Below, piece after piece: positions 27,267 to 37,114 of a stretch of 64,000 nt of DNA (positions are counted from its first letter, which is position 1; each line of letters begins with the position of its first letter). This DNA comes from Lederbergia citrea. GTDB lineage: Bacteria > Bacillota > Bacilli > Bacillales > Bacillaceae_C. Below the pieces are notes generated by a model. That model was given only the letters and a program-made list of their open reading frames with translations. It made no database searches and was not told the DNA's origin. The stretch lies in assembly GCF_018343525.1 (NCBI RefSeq), contig NZ_JAGYPH010000003.1, positions 187,486 through 251,485 of the forward strand, given 5' to 3'. A program made the translations under genes and the position numbers.

Positions 27267-27437
27267 CTAGCAAAATCTAATTCTATAATTAACTAGTTTC
27301 TGGGCATAACCTTCATGTATTAATACAGGTACCACATAAGGTGCCATAGCAAATTTAATTACTGCATACTCCTAATCCTCAATAAAAGATTTCTTTCCAA
27401 TAGATTTTAATGCTCTTTCTAGCTTTTCAGTATCCAT
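27267..27437 (-). pseudogene. Decayed short ORF at the left edge of the Dnd island
   Basis: A strong ribosome site (TATGGAGG) precedes ATG 27437. The frame reads MDTEKLERALKSIGKKSFIE, then Asp and an amber stop at 27372, and stays open in the same frame as EYAVIKFAMAPYVVPVLIHE until 27267. This looks like the start of a gene with an in-frame stop and a lost 3' part. I do not recognise the family. Confidence 0.45.
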
Positions 27438-27756
27438 AAGTCCGCCTCCATATAGTTATTACAATTAGAATAACATGAAAGTGTGCAGCCGTGTTTTAGC
27501 AATTTTACGGCTAACAATCGTGTCTAATTCCGATCGGCTAAATTGTACCTATCATATTTTTTCAGTTATTCAAATATACACAAACTATTTCAAAGATAAT
27601 CAAAACTTAAAGCAAGTAGCTGAGTTAAATAGAGTATTTGAAAAGGGGCTAATAATTACGGTGGGTTTAATAGAAGTGTGACAAGGGCACTCTAGTCACC
27701 CATGCACTTCTAGGTCATTTCCCCTATGGCTTCTAGTATCAAAAAATATTAAATGA

Positions 27757-27762
27757 TATAAT
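27757..27762 (+). promoter_or_regulatory. Possible -10 box of the second DndD/DndE module
   Basis: A perfect TATAAT lies about 57 bases before the small-protein start. The -35 region (TAGTAT at proper spacing) is weak, so this is tentative. Nothing else is evident in 27438-27818. Confidence 0.35.
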
Positions 27763-27818
27763 AAATTGAGTATTACTACTAGTTTTTTAAAAAATAATAT
27801 ATCTTTAGGTGATAAAAA

Positions 27819-28007
27819 TTGAAAGAAATTAGAAGAAGAGAAATCGAACTGTTAGCAAAAGTATGCCACAAACATGATATCTCTACTAAATTAGCAAAGG
27901 AACTTATCCGTTCTGCTGAAAAATATTCGTATGAGAATGTTACACAAAAAACCAGAACTAACGAGTATGCGGACTTAATCAAGCAATTTATAAATAATCC
28001 ACAATAG
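27819..28007 (+). CDS. DNA modification system-associated small protein
   Basis: 62 residues from a TTG start with AGGTGA upstream. It is highly charged and helical (KEIRRREIELLAKVCHKHDI and LAKELIRSAEKYSYENV). Small proteins of this kind are encoded just before DndD-type ATPases in some phosphorothioation loci; their function is unknown. It ends 11 bases before the DndD-like gene and is clearly co-transcribed with it. Confidence 0.7.
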   Translation: MKEIRRREIELLAKVCHKHDISTKLAKELIRSAEKYSYENVTQKTRTNEYADLIKQFINNPQ

Positions 28008-28018
28008 GGTGAAATTAA

Positions 28019-30034
28019 ATGATATTGAAGAAGCTCGTGTTTGACAGTTATAAAACATATTATGGTCAGCAAGAAATAGATTTATATATCCCGAAGGAAA
28101 TTAGGGAGGAAAAAGGTCAAAACATTATTCTTCTCGGAGGACTTAACGGAGCTGGGAAAACTACCATTCTTAAAGCAATTATATATATATTATTTGGAAA
28201 AAGAGGAATGAGTGAGACCGAGTATAAAAGATTATTTTCCAACGTCATAAATAACACGTTTTTTGATGAAGGCGGACGGGAATGTTCCGTTTCATTAATT
28301 TTAGAAACCGACTCTGGAGAAGAATGGAATCTTAAAATTAAATGGTATTTTGATAAATCGAAAAGGATGACACAGGAAGAACGGGAATTATCTATTAAAA
28401 AACCTGGTACAAGAATTCCTAAACATGCACGGATTGAAAATATTGAAGTATTTAATAAATTTATCGATAGAATCATTCCTTATCATGCTGCACCCTTTTT
28501 CATTTTCGATGGTGAAGAAATTAGAGATGTTATTTTACGGCAAAATAGTCAAGAAATGAAGGATGCTATTCATAAAATTTCTGGTATGGAAGCATATAAA
28601 CAGCTTTTATTGGATTTGAATAGTTTAAAAGATTCACTTGAAAATAAATTAGCTAAGTCAGTTAGCCAGAAGGCAATAGATAGCGCAAGAACACAATTGG
28701 AAAAAGCAAAAGAAGTTATAATTGATTTAGAGAAAAAGGATGAACATTATCAATCCCATATCAGAAATTACGAAAAATTAATCTATGATGCGAAGCTTGA
28801 TCGTAATAATAAAATAACCAAGAACTCTAAATCAAGAGAAGTCTTCATTAAAGAACAGACTAAATTAGCTACTCAACTCGAGATTACCAAGAAAAATTAT
28901 AATGACTTTCTAAATAATAATTTATTAATTCTTATTTTAAAAGATAAAGTTTTAAATCTTAAAGAGCAATTAAGATTAGAGAGTGATTTAAATCATAAGC
29001 GAATTGTAAGAGATGCTTCATTAACTCCATATCGAAATTTTATCAATCAGTTATTAAATAAAAATATTACTCCTCCATTAACTCAAGAACAGCTAGAACA
29101 AATTACAAAGTTAGGTGAGGAGATTTGGGTTGAAGAGAACAAAATAAAAAATGAAATTCCAACTAGCATTCGGGAAATTCACGATATTTCAAAGAATGAC
29201 TATAATTATTTAATCAACCTACCTTTGAAAGACAAAATACAATTATCCACTTTCGTTAATGATATCGAAAGACTCACACAGAAAATGGATGAATTAGAGA
29301 AAGAAATACGGAATGCCCCTGAAGCTATAAATGTAGATAAAGAAGATGAAAAAATAGATCTATTAGTAAAAAAGCTTAGTGAGTATCAGCTTAGAAAGAA
29401 AGTAGTTTCAAAGAAGTTGAGGGCTGCCTATGAAGAAAAGTCGACACTAATGAACAATATTACAAGAATGGCAGGACTAGACGAGAACGTGGAAGCATTA
29501 CAACAGCAAAATAAGGATGTTTCCAGAACAATTAAAGCAATGGAGCAATATGTTAAAGAGCTTACAGATATGAAAGCGAACTTTATAAAAGAAGAGTTTG
29601 CAAAAATGTTGCAGCGATTATTTAGAAAGCAAGATGAGTTCGGCAAGATAGAATTTGATATTAACACATATACAATTCGTCTATATAATGATCGAATGCA
29701 AGAAATTAGTATCCATGATCGTTCAGCTGGGGAATTACAAATGATTTCATCGGCTTTAATTTGGGCTTTAACCAAAGCTTCTGATTTATCATTACCTATG
29801 GTAATAGATACTCCGCTCGGAAGACTTGATAGCTATCATAGAAACCACCTAATCAACTATTATTATAAAGAGCTTAGTGATCAAGTAATTATCCTTTCCA
29901 CGGATACGGAAATTACTGAAGAATACATTAAGCTTATGAAAAATCACTCCTATAAACAATACATGCTTGACTATAATGAATCAAAGAAATATACCATTGT
30001 CAGGGATGGATATTTTAACTTCATAAAAAGGTGA
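28019..30034 (+). CDS. Second DndD-like SMC-type ATPase
   Basis: 671 residues. Walker A GGLNGAGKTT is at about residues 41-50, long coiled coil occupies about 190-520, and the C-terminal ABC signature RSAGELQM is followed by the Walker B and D-loop VIDTPLGRLD and LSTDTEI. The N-terminus MILKKLVFDSYKTYYGQQEI and the C-terminal YMLDYN match the DndD at 42321-44306 in layout, so this is a paralogue. It is preceded by the small protein and followed four bases later by a DndE-like gene. It may give nicking or ATPase activity to the restriction arm, or form an alternative modification subcomplex. Confidence 0.85.
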   Translation: MILKKLVFDSYKTYYGQQEIDLYIPKEIREEKGQNIILLGGLNGAGKTTILKAIIYILFGKRGMSETEYKRLFSNVINNTFFDEGGRECSVSLILETDSGEEWNLKIKWYFDKSKRMTQEERELSIKKPGTRIPKHARIENIEVFNKFIDRIIPYHAAPFFIFDGEEIRDVILRQNSQEMKDAIHKISGMEAYKQLLLDLNSLKDSLENKLAKSVSQKAIDSARTQLEKAKEVIIDLEKKDEHYQSHIRNYEKLIYDAKLDRNNKITKNSKSREVFIKEQTKLATQLEITKKNYNDFLNNNLLILILKDKVLNLKEQLRLESDLNHKRIVRDASLTPYRNFINQLLNKNITPPLTQEQLEQITKLGEEIWVEENKIKNEIPTSIREIHDISKNDYNYLINLPLKDKIQLSTFVNDIERLTQKMDELEKEIRNAPEAINVDKEDEKIDLLVKKLSEYQLRKKVVSKKLRAAYEEKSTLMNNITRMAGLDENVEALQQQNKDVSRTIKAMEQYVKELTDMKANFIKEEFAKMLQRLFRKQDEFGKIEFDINTYTIRLYNDRMQEISIHDRSAGELQMISSALIWALTKASDLSLPMVIDTPLGRLDSYHRNHLINYYYKELSDQVIILSTDTEITEEYIKLMKNHSYKQYMLDYNESKKYTIVRDGYFNFIKR

Positions 30035-30038
30035 TATT

Positions 30039-30407
30039 ATGGCAAATAGAAGAATGACTTTATCCGGGGAAGGTAAGATACTTTTAGATAAGATTGCTGA
30101 CTCACTAGATATTGAAAGACCTATGGCTGTCAAAGTTGCACTTGCAAAAGGAATTGCAACATCTAATGGCCCAGTCCAAGATATTATCAATGATAGTCAA
30201 CCAAAGTGGACGATACCTGATAATATTATTAAAGATAAAGAGTTTTTATTGTTTAAGCATTTAATAATAAATGAAATAAATTCTCCTTTAAATGAGGATG
30301 AATTACACAAACATATGCTAGCATTTATTGAAGTGGGAGTACGGAGACTTAACGAAGATTTAGAAAGTAAACCCTCAATTGAAGACTTCAGACTAAGTAT
30401 CATCTAA
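30039..30407 (+). CDS. Second DndE-like protein
   Basis: 122 residues with the DndE layout: an N-terminal ribbon/helix segment (RRMTLSGEGKILLDKIADSL) and a C-terminal helix (LHKHMLAFIEVGVRRLNEDL) corresponding to DAHIERG-type helices of DndE. It is more divergent than the DndE at 44303-44674 and lacks that protein's HRNAMTGENDYVY block. DndE family members bind nicked duplex DNA. Coupling to the DndD-like gene supports the call. Confidence 0.7.
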   Translation: MANRRMTLSGEGKILLDKIADSLDIERPMAVKVALAKGIATSNGPVQDIINDSQPKWTIPDNIIKDKEFLLFKHLIINEINSPLNEDELHKHMLAFIEVGVRRLNEDLESKPSIEDFRLSII

Positions 30408-30410
30408 AAG

Positions 30411-30440
30411 AAAGTCCCACCATTTTAGGTGGGACTTTTT
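30411..30440. terminator. Bidirectional terminator between dndE-like and dptH
   Basis: AAAGTCCCACC and GGTGGGACTTT form a perfect 11-bp stem with T-runs on both sides. It fits neatly between the convergent stops at 30407 and 30441. Confidence 0.92.
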
Positions 30441-33400
30441 TTACATTCTTTCAGAAAGTGAAGTAATATTTACTACTGTTACAGTTGAATGAGATAATTC
30501 GCCATTATCTTTTAAAATAGGAGCATGAACAATACATTGCCCTTTTTTCAAAGTAGCTAGTTTATTCTCCCAAATCTTTTTCTCTTGATTATCCTTTGTA
30601 AAGCTAGCAGCTATATTAGATAATTCTTGCTCAGGAGGTGAAAAATATACTTTCTCTGATGAGTTTTGTAATCTTGCTAATTCATCTGCATCAAGTTGAG
30701 ATCTTAAAAATTGTGTAGCATACCAGGCAGACCATCCAAATTTCCTTCCTTCCGTTAATATCCGTGCTGAAGGAGATTTCTCCGTATGATCTAGGTTTTG
30801 CGCTTCATCCATTATCACAGGCATAGGTTTGTCCTTTGTACCATATTTAACGGAGTAATTCCACAAATCCCAAAGTATAAATTCCGTAATAATCAATTGA
30901 ACTTCTCTTGGAAATCCTGTGAGTTGAATAATAAATATTTCTCCATCACTCTCTACTATATCCTTCCAGTTCAGTGTATTTTCACTACTAAATGGATTTC
31001 GGTCTATCAATTGCCTTATTTGAGATAAAGCAGTTTTAGCGTAACTTGAACCATCTTCTTCAAGTAATTCTCTTAATTTCTCTAAATTCATATCATTAAA
31101 GCGATCTAATCCATTTAGAATTGCTTCATAGATAGCATTTAACTGTTGGATTCCCAACGATTTATAGACTGATGCAAATACACCTCTTATTCTTTCAGCT
31201 ACATCAGTATTTGATTCTTCTAATTGAATACCACCAATATCTCTAATATTCTTTTGGAAAGGATTAATTGGAAGTTTCTCACTATAAATTATTTTATGCT
31301 TTAATTTATCTCCAAGATATTCAAGAAACTCAGGTTCCAACTGATTAGGCAAAAAACCTTCAGTATAATCAATAACAATACTAGGAATACCTGCCTTTGA
31401 TTTTTCGAGTAATAAACATTGCATAAAGTAAGTCTTTCCTTGACCAGATTTACCTGATATTAATAAATGCCTGTTCGCAAGACCTTTATTTCCATATTCC
31501 CAATATATTTCACGAGTAGAGTTTTCAGCTTGCCCTATTTTAATTCGAACCTTATCTAAAGGAGGATGACTGATTGAATTCGAATGATCACCTGGTAATC
31601 TTTCTCGGTTAACTGGTTCTGGGTCTTCAATAGTTTTAACTTCTTTAGGAGTTGGACTATCTTCTACCACCTCTAACCCTTCTCCGGAATCGATCTTAAT
31701 CTCTCGCTCAGGTTCAGGTGTATCATTTTCAGTTGGCGGTACATTATCAACTTTATATAAATTATTTTCCTGCTCTTTTCGAGGCGGGTTTTCAGTATCA
31801 TTATGCGTATCTATTATTTTGATATCATTTGATCTCTTATACAAATACGAAAGCATTTCTTCTTTAATAAAGTCATTTGGTTGTTCTTGAACCCAATCTC
31901 TCAAATCTTTAATTGGTTTTACCAATCCCTCGTATCCATCTCGCTCTGTAAGATTGAGCAATAATACATCCTCTTCAATTTCAGCACTCCGGAAGATTGC
32001 TTCTTTTCTAAAGGATAAGGTTGCCCCTTCTCCAATATAATCTTTTAAGTTATTAGAAATCTTATAATCATCAAGTAAAAGACTTTCTATAACTTCCTCT
32101 GATATCTGATAGTCTTTTTCCACCCAGAAGTTACCTTGTTCTAGCTTTTTGGCATTAGCCAATAAGAGCTGGGTAAAAAAGTTTCTATAAAATCTACCAG
32201 CGAACAAGTCCCCTGTTTGCCCAGTCAACGTGTTAATTAATAGATCTTTTGTTTTTTGTACCTGTATTTTAGCTTTCTCTAGTACTGTTCCGTGATTGAT
32301 GCCAATTTTCACCTCTATGGGGTAGAAGTGTAACGAGATGTCGCCATCCATATTTTCTAATCCAATCAATAAAAGATCGTCACTATGACTACCTTTAACA
32401 CCAAGGTTTTTCGCCGTAAAAATTCCTTCGGACTTATTTAAACCGACAGCTCCAGCTACTCGCAAAACTTCCTCCAATGAAATTGGAACCCATAAAACAT
32501 TTGGATGATCCAAATATGATAAGGAATATTTTATTGCAGAAATAATGCTTAATTTTTCTCTATCATAATGACCTTTACTTCCTATAATTCTAAGTAACCA
32601 TTCACCGTTAAAGGTGTTAAATGCTTTAATGGTTGCATCGACGTTTTCATCAGTGCCATCTACGTCTTTCATTTGTAAAAATTCCTTAATAACAGCAAAA
32701 TATTGTGATGATTTATCCGTAACTGTAATAGCATCATATCGACTTGAGGACGAGTATTGATCGCTATAATGAATAACAACTAAATTTCCTTCATATTTGT
32801 TAAAGAACTCCAAATCAACATGTGGGTCAACAAATGTCACCCAATACGATGATTGAAATATTCTTTCTAATAATTCCTCATCTGTAGTTGCTGTTCTAGA
32901 AAATATAGCTTCACCTTTTCTATAGCTATCATTTCCACCATTTTTGACATTTACCGCTAATTCATTTACATAATACGCTACGCTAGTTAAATAATTTTCA
33001 GCGAACATACTGTATGCCTTAGTTCCGAAACCACTTTTGTAATTCTCTTCATCTTTCATCGAAGGAACACTAGAGTAAATTCCTTCAATAGCTTTACCAG
33101 TCATCATTTTTTCCATAGGTTGTATTGCATGCGTTTCCTGTGCGTACATTTTATAAAATGAAATATGCGCATACCTGAAATCATTATTTAGATCACTTTT
33201 ATAAAAAACTAAATTAGACCTTATTGCCCTTAGTATTTCTTCAGATTCCAAATCCTTTACAACGAGCTTCATATCGAATGTATGTTCAAATTCTAAGACA
33301 CTATCAGTCAATGCAAATTGGTCAAATGAGCTTTCACTGTCATCTTCATTGTATAGAGTAACCTCTATCGGCTTTAATTTATAAATGCCTTCCCTTTTAA

Positions 33401-35729
33401 TCTCATTAAACATCCATTGTAAAATACCCTTTAATACTTCTTTATCATTAACGATATTAATTATATTAATTTGCAAAGGAGCATGTGATGTATCCATGAA
33501 TAAGTAAGAGAAATGCTCCTTAAATTGCATTATTTTATCATTTACAACTTTGGCTAAATACTGATTTGCATCTGAAACAGATATTTGATTTACTGGTTTA
33601 AATATTAACCACTCTATAGCAGCTTGTTGATGCTCTGGTTTATATAACGTATCATTTCCATCATATAAGAAAGGAATTAATGGCGCTGGATTAAGCCTAT
33701 TTAATATACTATTATCAATATCTTCACTTTGTAATAGTTCATATACTTTTAATTTGAATGCAACCATCAATGGGTGAAAAGGGGTGAAATAAAGCATATT
33801 ATTCGACCAGATAGTTCCTAGCTTAAAGAGGTCTCTCCCTTTTTTTCCGGCTGGATGCCCATCTTTAAAACTTTTAATTTCATTTTCATACTCATTTATA
33901 TAATCTAATGCGCGTTTTTTATAATCAGCTGTTACAGCACTTAAACTCGGGATAGAATTATTAATTTTAAAATACGTAATAAATCTACTATATGCTTCTC
34001 TTAAATTATCACTTAGACTCAATTCTTCAGCATGCAATAGGTCAGATTCATATTTGGCACTTCTATATCCATCGGTAACCCATAAGTGTTCCCATTCAAA
34101 AAAGCTTTTATATTCTGGATGAAAATAAAACTCCCGGTTTCCTAGAATTAAACGATTATTTTCCTTTATCCATTCTATATCCTGGCTATTTTCACGGATA
34201 AGTTTCCAAATACGTTGACCAGTAATTGGAATAGATTCCGGTAAATCATTTTTCAAAATAAAGGGGACAGATACCTGTTCATAATTAATATTAATCTTTA
34301 ACTCGTCTTCGTCGTTAAATGCCTCTGGAAGCGGAGTAATAATCAGCTGTTCGTCTTGTGTTAGATGAACTTCCTGATTATCTTCGGTAATTTCCATTAT
34401 CTTTTGACTTATTTTATCCCCAAAGATTAATTCATCCTCTTCAAATTGTAATTCGATACCCTTAGACGGATTAATATTATATTTTGCTTTATATGCATCT
34501 AGAAAAATCGGTTCAAAAGGAACAATTGCTATAATAAACTCTGCTCCAAGAGCGGACTTTTTATCATGTTTATATACAAACCTAACAAATGTTGCTTCAT
34601 TCTTGTTTGGAGTAATCTTTGCATTTATATTACTAGTTTTTACTTCAACTTTAAGTTTTTCCCTAAAAGGATTTGGAACAGTAAGAAATTCGTCTGACAA
34701 ACTTTTTATTGCTCCACTCAAATGGAATGATGCTTGAATTTCAATTTCATCTTTTTTCTCTTCATTAAAAATAACAATATGTCTTTTTCTCTGGCCTGCA
34801 GCTTTTTCGTTATGAGGCTTATCCCAGTACTTTAAACCTCCTAAAACCCTAAATGTATGCAGCTCTACTTTTTTCTTTTTATTATTTTTTAAATAATCTT
34901 GGTGATATTTATGAACTTGGGTAAAAAGTGTGTCTTTCCATTGTTCTTTTATTAATTCCCTGGCTCCTTCAGGCGAGAATCTTTTTTCTAATTCTTCTTC
35001 ATTAAGACCAAATTCATGAATTCTTCTTACATGATCAAAAAATTCACGGTTCTCTCTCAAGCGTTCCTTTTGATCTCTGCCTTTAAAAGTTGCTAAGTCT
35101 GGGTCTCTATATAACCCAAATTTATGATAATCAGCATCCTGAATAGCACCCTTTTGTAGGGTTGTAAAAATATCTTCAAATTCAAAAAAAGTTATTTTCG
35201 TTAATTGTTGTTCTTGAATTAAGTTTTCTAAGTTGTCTAACAAAATAATTTGGTCTACTTTGTCCAAATTACTGCTATCTATTTCTTCTTTTAAATTCTT
35301 AAAAAGTGAGTTAGGATGTAACGGCATTCCTTCCTTTTGCAAGTCGCTGCTTCCACCTTGAATAGAATCTAATTGTTCAGCTACTATACTTATTAACGCT
35401 GTATTTTCCCAAACACCTTTTTGTTCACCTACCAAATTTCTTAAGGTAACAAGAAAATCTGGCTTAACAACGTCCGATGTATGAGCAACAACTAATTTAA
35501 CTTTTCCAAAGGAAATTGAAAATGTTTTATATTCATCGCCTAGTTCGTGCTTGTATACAAAAGGCTCTACTCCTGTTACTTCCTCAAGTGCTTGTGAAAA
35601 TTGTGCAACATCAGACTGTCTATCTAAATAGAGAGAGAAACGCTCTCCTGATTTAATACCATTATGATTAAAGTAATCTGTCAATAAAGATGCGACATAG
35701 TTATAAAATTGGTTTAACATATTGAGCAT
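30441..35729 (-). CDS. dptH: DNA phosphorothioation-dependent restriction protein DptH
   Basis: About 1762 residues. A long N-terminal region of unknown fold precedes a HerA/FtsK-like ATPase: Walker A ISGKSGQGKTYF near residue 1430 and Walker B VIMDEAQNLDH near 1635. A low-complexity Pro/Glu linker lies just before the ATPase (about 1340-1400). DptH acts with DptF and DptG to attack DNA lacking phosphorothioate marks. The start is uncertain: ATG 35729 and ATG 35720 both overlap the dptG end, indicating translational coupling. Confidence 0.9.
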   Translation of the reverse strand: MLNMLNQFYNYVASLLTDYFNHNGIKSGERFSLYLDRQSDVAQFSQALEEVTGVEPFVYKHELGDEYKTFSISFGKVKLVVAHTSDVVKPDFLVTLRNLVGEQKGVWENTALISIVAEQLDSIQGGSSDLQKEGMPLHPNSLFKNLKEEIDSSNLDKVDQIILLDNLENLIQEQQLTKITFFEFEDIFTTLQKGAIQDADYHKFGLYRDPDLATFKGRDQKERLRENREFFDHVRRIHEFGLNEEELEKRFSPEGARELIKEQWKDTLFTQVHKYHQDYLKNNKKKKVELHTFRVLGGLKYWDKPHNEKAAGQRKRHIVIFNEEKKDEIEIQASFHLSGAIKSLSDEFLTVPNPFREKLKVEVKTSNINAKITPNKNEATFVRFVYKHDKKSALGAEFIIAIVPFEPIFLDAYKAKYNINPSKGIELQFEEDELIFGDKISQKIMEITEDNQEVHLTQDEQLIITPLPEAFNDEDELKININYEQVSVPFILKNDLPESIPITGQRIWKLIRENSQDIEWIKENNRLILGNREFYFHPEYKSFFEWEHLWVTDGYRSAKYESDLLHAEELSLSDNLREAYSRFITYFKINNSIPSLSAVTADYKKRALDYINEYENEIKSFKDGHPAGKKGRDLFKLGTIWSNNMLYFTPFHPLMVAFKLKVYELLQSEDIDNSILNRLNPAPLIPFLYDGNDTLYKPEHQQAAIEWLIFKPVNQISVSDANQYLAKVVNDKIMQFKEHFSYLFMDTSHAPLQINIINIVNDKEVLKGILQWMFNEIKREGIYKLKPIEVTLYNEDDSESSFDQFALTDSVLEFEHTFDMKLVVKDLESEEILRAIRSNLVFYKSDLNNDFRYAHISFYKMYAQETHAIQPMEKMMTGKAIEGIYSSVPSMKDEENYKSGFGTKAYSMFAENYLTSVAYYVNELAVNVKNGGNDSYRKGEAIFSRTATTDEELLERIFQSSYWVTFVDPHVDLEFFNKYEGNLVVIHYSDQYSSSSRYDAITVTDKSSQYFAVIKEFLQMKDVDGTDENVDATIKAFNTFNGEWLLRIIGSKGHYDREKLSIISAIKYSLSYLDHPNVLWVPISLEEVLRVAGAVGLNKSEGIFTAKNLGVKGSHSDDLLLIGLENMDGDISLHFYPIEVKIGINHGTVLEKAKIQVQKTKDLLINTLTGQTGDLFAGRFYRNFFTQLLLANAKKLEQGNFWVEKDYQISEEVIESLLLDDYKISNNLKDYIGEGATLSFRKEAIFRSAEIEEDVLLLNLTERDGYEGLVKPIKDLRDWVQEQPNDFIKEEMLSYLYKRSNDIKIIDTHNDTENPPRKEQENNLYKVDNVPPTENDTPEPEREIKIDSGEGLEVVEDSPTPKEVKTIEDPEPVNRERLPGDHSNSISHPPLDKVRIKIGQAENSTREIYWEYGNKGLANRHLLISGKSGQGKTYFMQCLLLEKSKAGIPSIVIDYTEGFLPNQLEPEFLEYLGDKLKHKIIYSEKLPINPFQKNIRDIGGIQLEESNTDVAERIRGVFASVYKSLGIQQLNAIYEAILNGLDRFNDMNLEKLRELLEEDGSSYAKTALSQIRQLIDRNPFSSENTLNWKDIVESDGEIFIIQLTGFPREVQLIITEFILWDLWNYSVKYGTKDKPMPVIMDEAQNLDHTEKSPSARILTEGRKFGWSAWYATQFLRSQLDADELARLQNSSEKVYFSPPEQELSNIAASFTKDNQEKKIWENKLATLKKGQCIVHAPILKDNGELSHSTVTVVNITSLSERM

Positions 35730-37113
35730 CACCACTATCACTTTTTTTGTCGATAATATTAAGATTATTAAATAATGTTATAACTTCTTTCTTTGAGTGC
35801 ATATCTAAGGCCACTCCTCTTTTTTCAAATTCAATGAATAAATCATTAAGCGGAATGCGCTTATCCTTTACCGAAACTGCCGTTAAAATCAATAAAAAGT
35901 CTTGTTTAAGGTTAAATACCTGGCCTAAGCTTCCTCGACTTTTAATAAACTGATTTGCACCTAAGTCTTCAATATTTCCACCATATTTTTCAATTACACC
36001 TTGACTCATACCTTTAGTTAAACAAGAATGCAAAACTTCAAATGCCTCAGGTATATTTGTCGAATTATCTACTACATTAACCTTTGCCCACGTAGAATAA
36101 TCCTTAATCCATTGTTTAAGCTCTACTAAAAAGTTCTTCTCATATTCTTCTCCCTGCTCTTTAATAAGGGAATAGAGTTCGCCATAAGGAATGAAAGGGA
36201 GAGTCTGTTCTTCCTCTTTCAAATTATTTTGATGAATAGAATTATGGTTTAGTTGTGAAATAGTATGAATATGCGGAAAGAGATTTTCCGACTTTTCTTT
36301 AATATATTTAAAATTCTCCACTCCATCCGCTGCATTTCTACGTTTATTCAGAGATTCCCCGTCTAATCCAAAATATAATGGCTGTATTTCGTTGAAATCT
36401 GCACTAGTGAATTGTTCAAACTTAAATATTAACTGACAAGCATACATAAAAACATAGTAATGCGTAATTAGTGGAAATGAAGTTAAAAAATAATCTTTAT
36501 GCTTACTTAAATAAACAAGATCTTCCTGAAACAATTTTGATAAGCTTGGTAATAGTGGTTCATATTGTTGTTCTTTCAATGGTTTCTTTGGCTTCAAGGC
36601 ATCTAATTTCGTTAAAATAACCTCAGTTAAGATATCCTCCGATTCTTGATTGTTGAAAACAGTTTTTATTTCCTCATTATCGTTAACAAATGTTTCATTC
36701 ATAAAAACAGCATATTTACCAAACTCATTTTTAAGGTTTTTTTCTAATTCAATATAATTATATAAATAAGGATGTATTGGATTAATTTTATCCTCGTTAA
36801 ATAAGTGAGCATCTAAAAATCGCTTAAAATCATACATATCATCTTGGTTTTCATACTCAATAGTGCTAGCTATCAATTCACTTAATTCATTACCTTCATA
36901 TGACAAATCATCTTTATTTTTAAGATTTGAATTATTTAGCTGCAAACAGCAAATATTCCGTACAAATTCACCTAAGATTTTATTAAATTGTCCTCTAACA
37001 GCCCTTGTCCTTTTGGATAGGAACGGTAATACCTCTATTACATCGCCTGTATCATGTTTGTTCTTTTGGTGTAACAAGTCCTTCAAGTATTGTCTATTTA
37101 AGGTTTGAATCAT
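35701..37113 (-). CDS. dptG: DNA phosphorothioation-dependent restriction protein DptG
   Basis: 470 residues from ATG 37113, preceded by AAAGGGAGT six bases away; it starts right after the dptF stop. The position between dptF and dptH, the size and the overall helical, charged sequence fit DptG, which has no simple catalytic motif. The C-terminal part (VDLIFIEFEKRGVAL-like segment, then KEVITLFNNLNIIDKKSD) resembles a winged-helix tail. The identity rests mainly on context. Confidence 0.82.
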   Translation of the reverse strand: MIQTLNRQYLKDLLHQKNKHDTGDVIEVLPFLSKRTRAVRGQFNKILGEFVRNICCLQLNNSNLKNKDDLSYEGNELSELIASTIEYENQDDMYDFKRFLDAHLFNEDKINPIHPYLYNYIELEKNLKNEFGKYAVFMNETFVNDNEEIKTVFNNQESEDILTEVILTKLDALKPKKPLKEQQYEPLLPSLSKLFQEDLVYLSKHKDYFLTSFPLITHYYVFMYACQLIFKFEQFTSADFNEIQPLYFGLDGESLNKRRNAADGVENFKYIKEKSENLFPHIHTISQLNHNSIHQNNLKEEEQTLPFIPYGELYSLIKEQGEEYEKNFLVELKQWIKDYSTWAKVNVVDNSTNIPEAFEVLHSCLTKGMSQGVIEKYGGNIEDLGANQFIKSRGSLGQVFNLKQDFLLILTAVSVKDKRIPLNDLFIEFEKRGVALDMHSKKEVITLFNNLNIIDKKSDSGDAQYVKPIL

Positions 37114-37114
37114 T

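Noticed and set aside
27475..27681. Plus-strand ORF of 68 codons
   Set aside because: It has no ribosome site and no recognisable features, and lies in the debris at the island edge.
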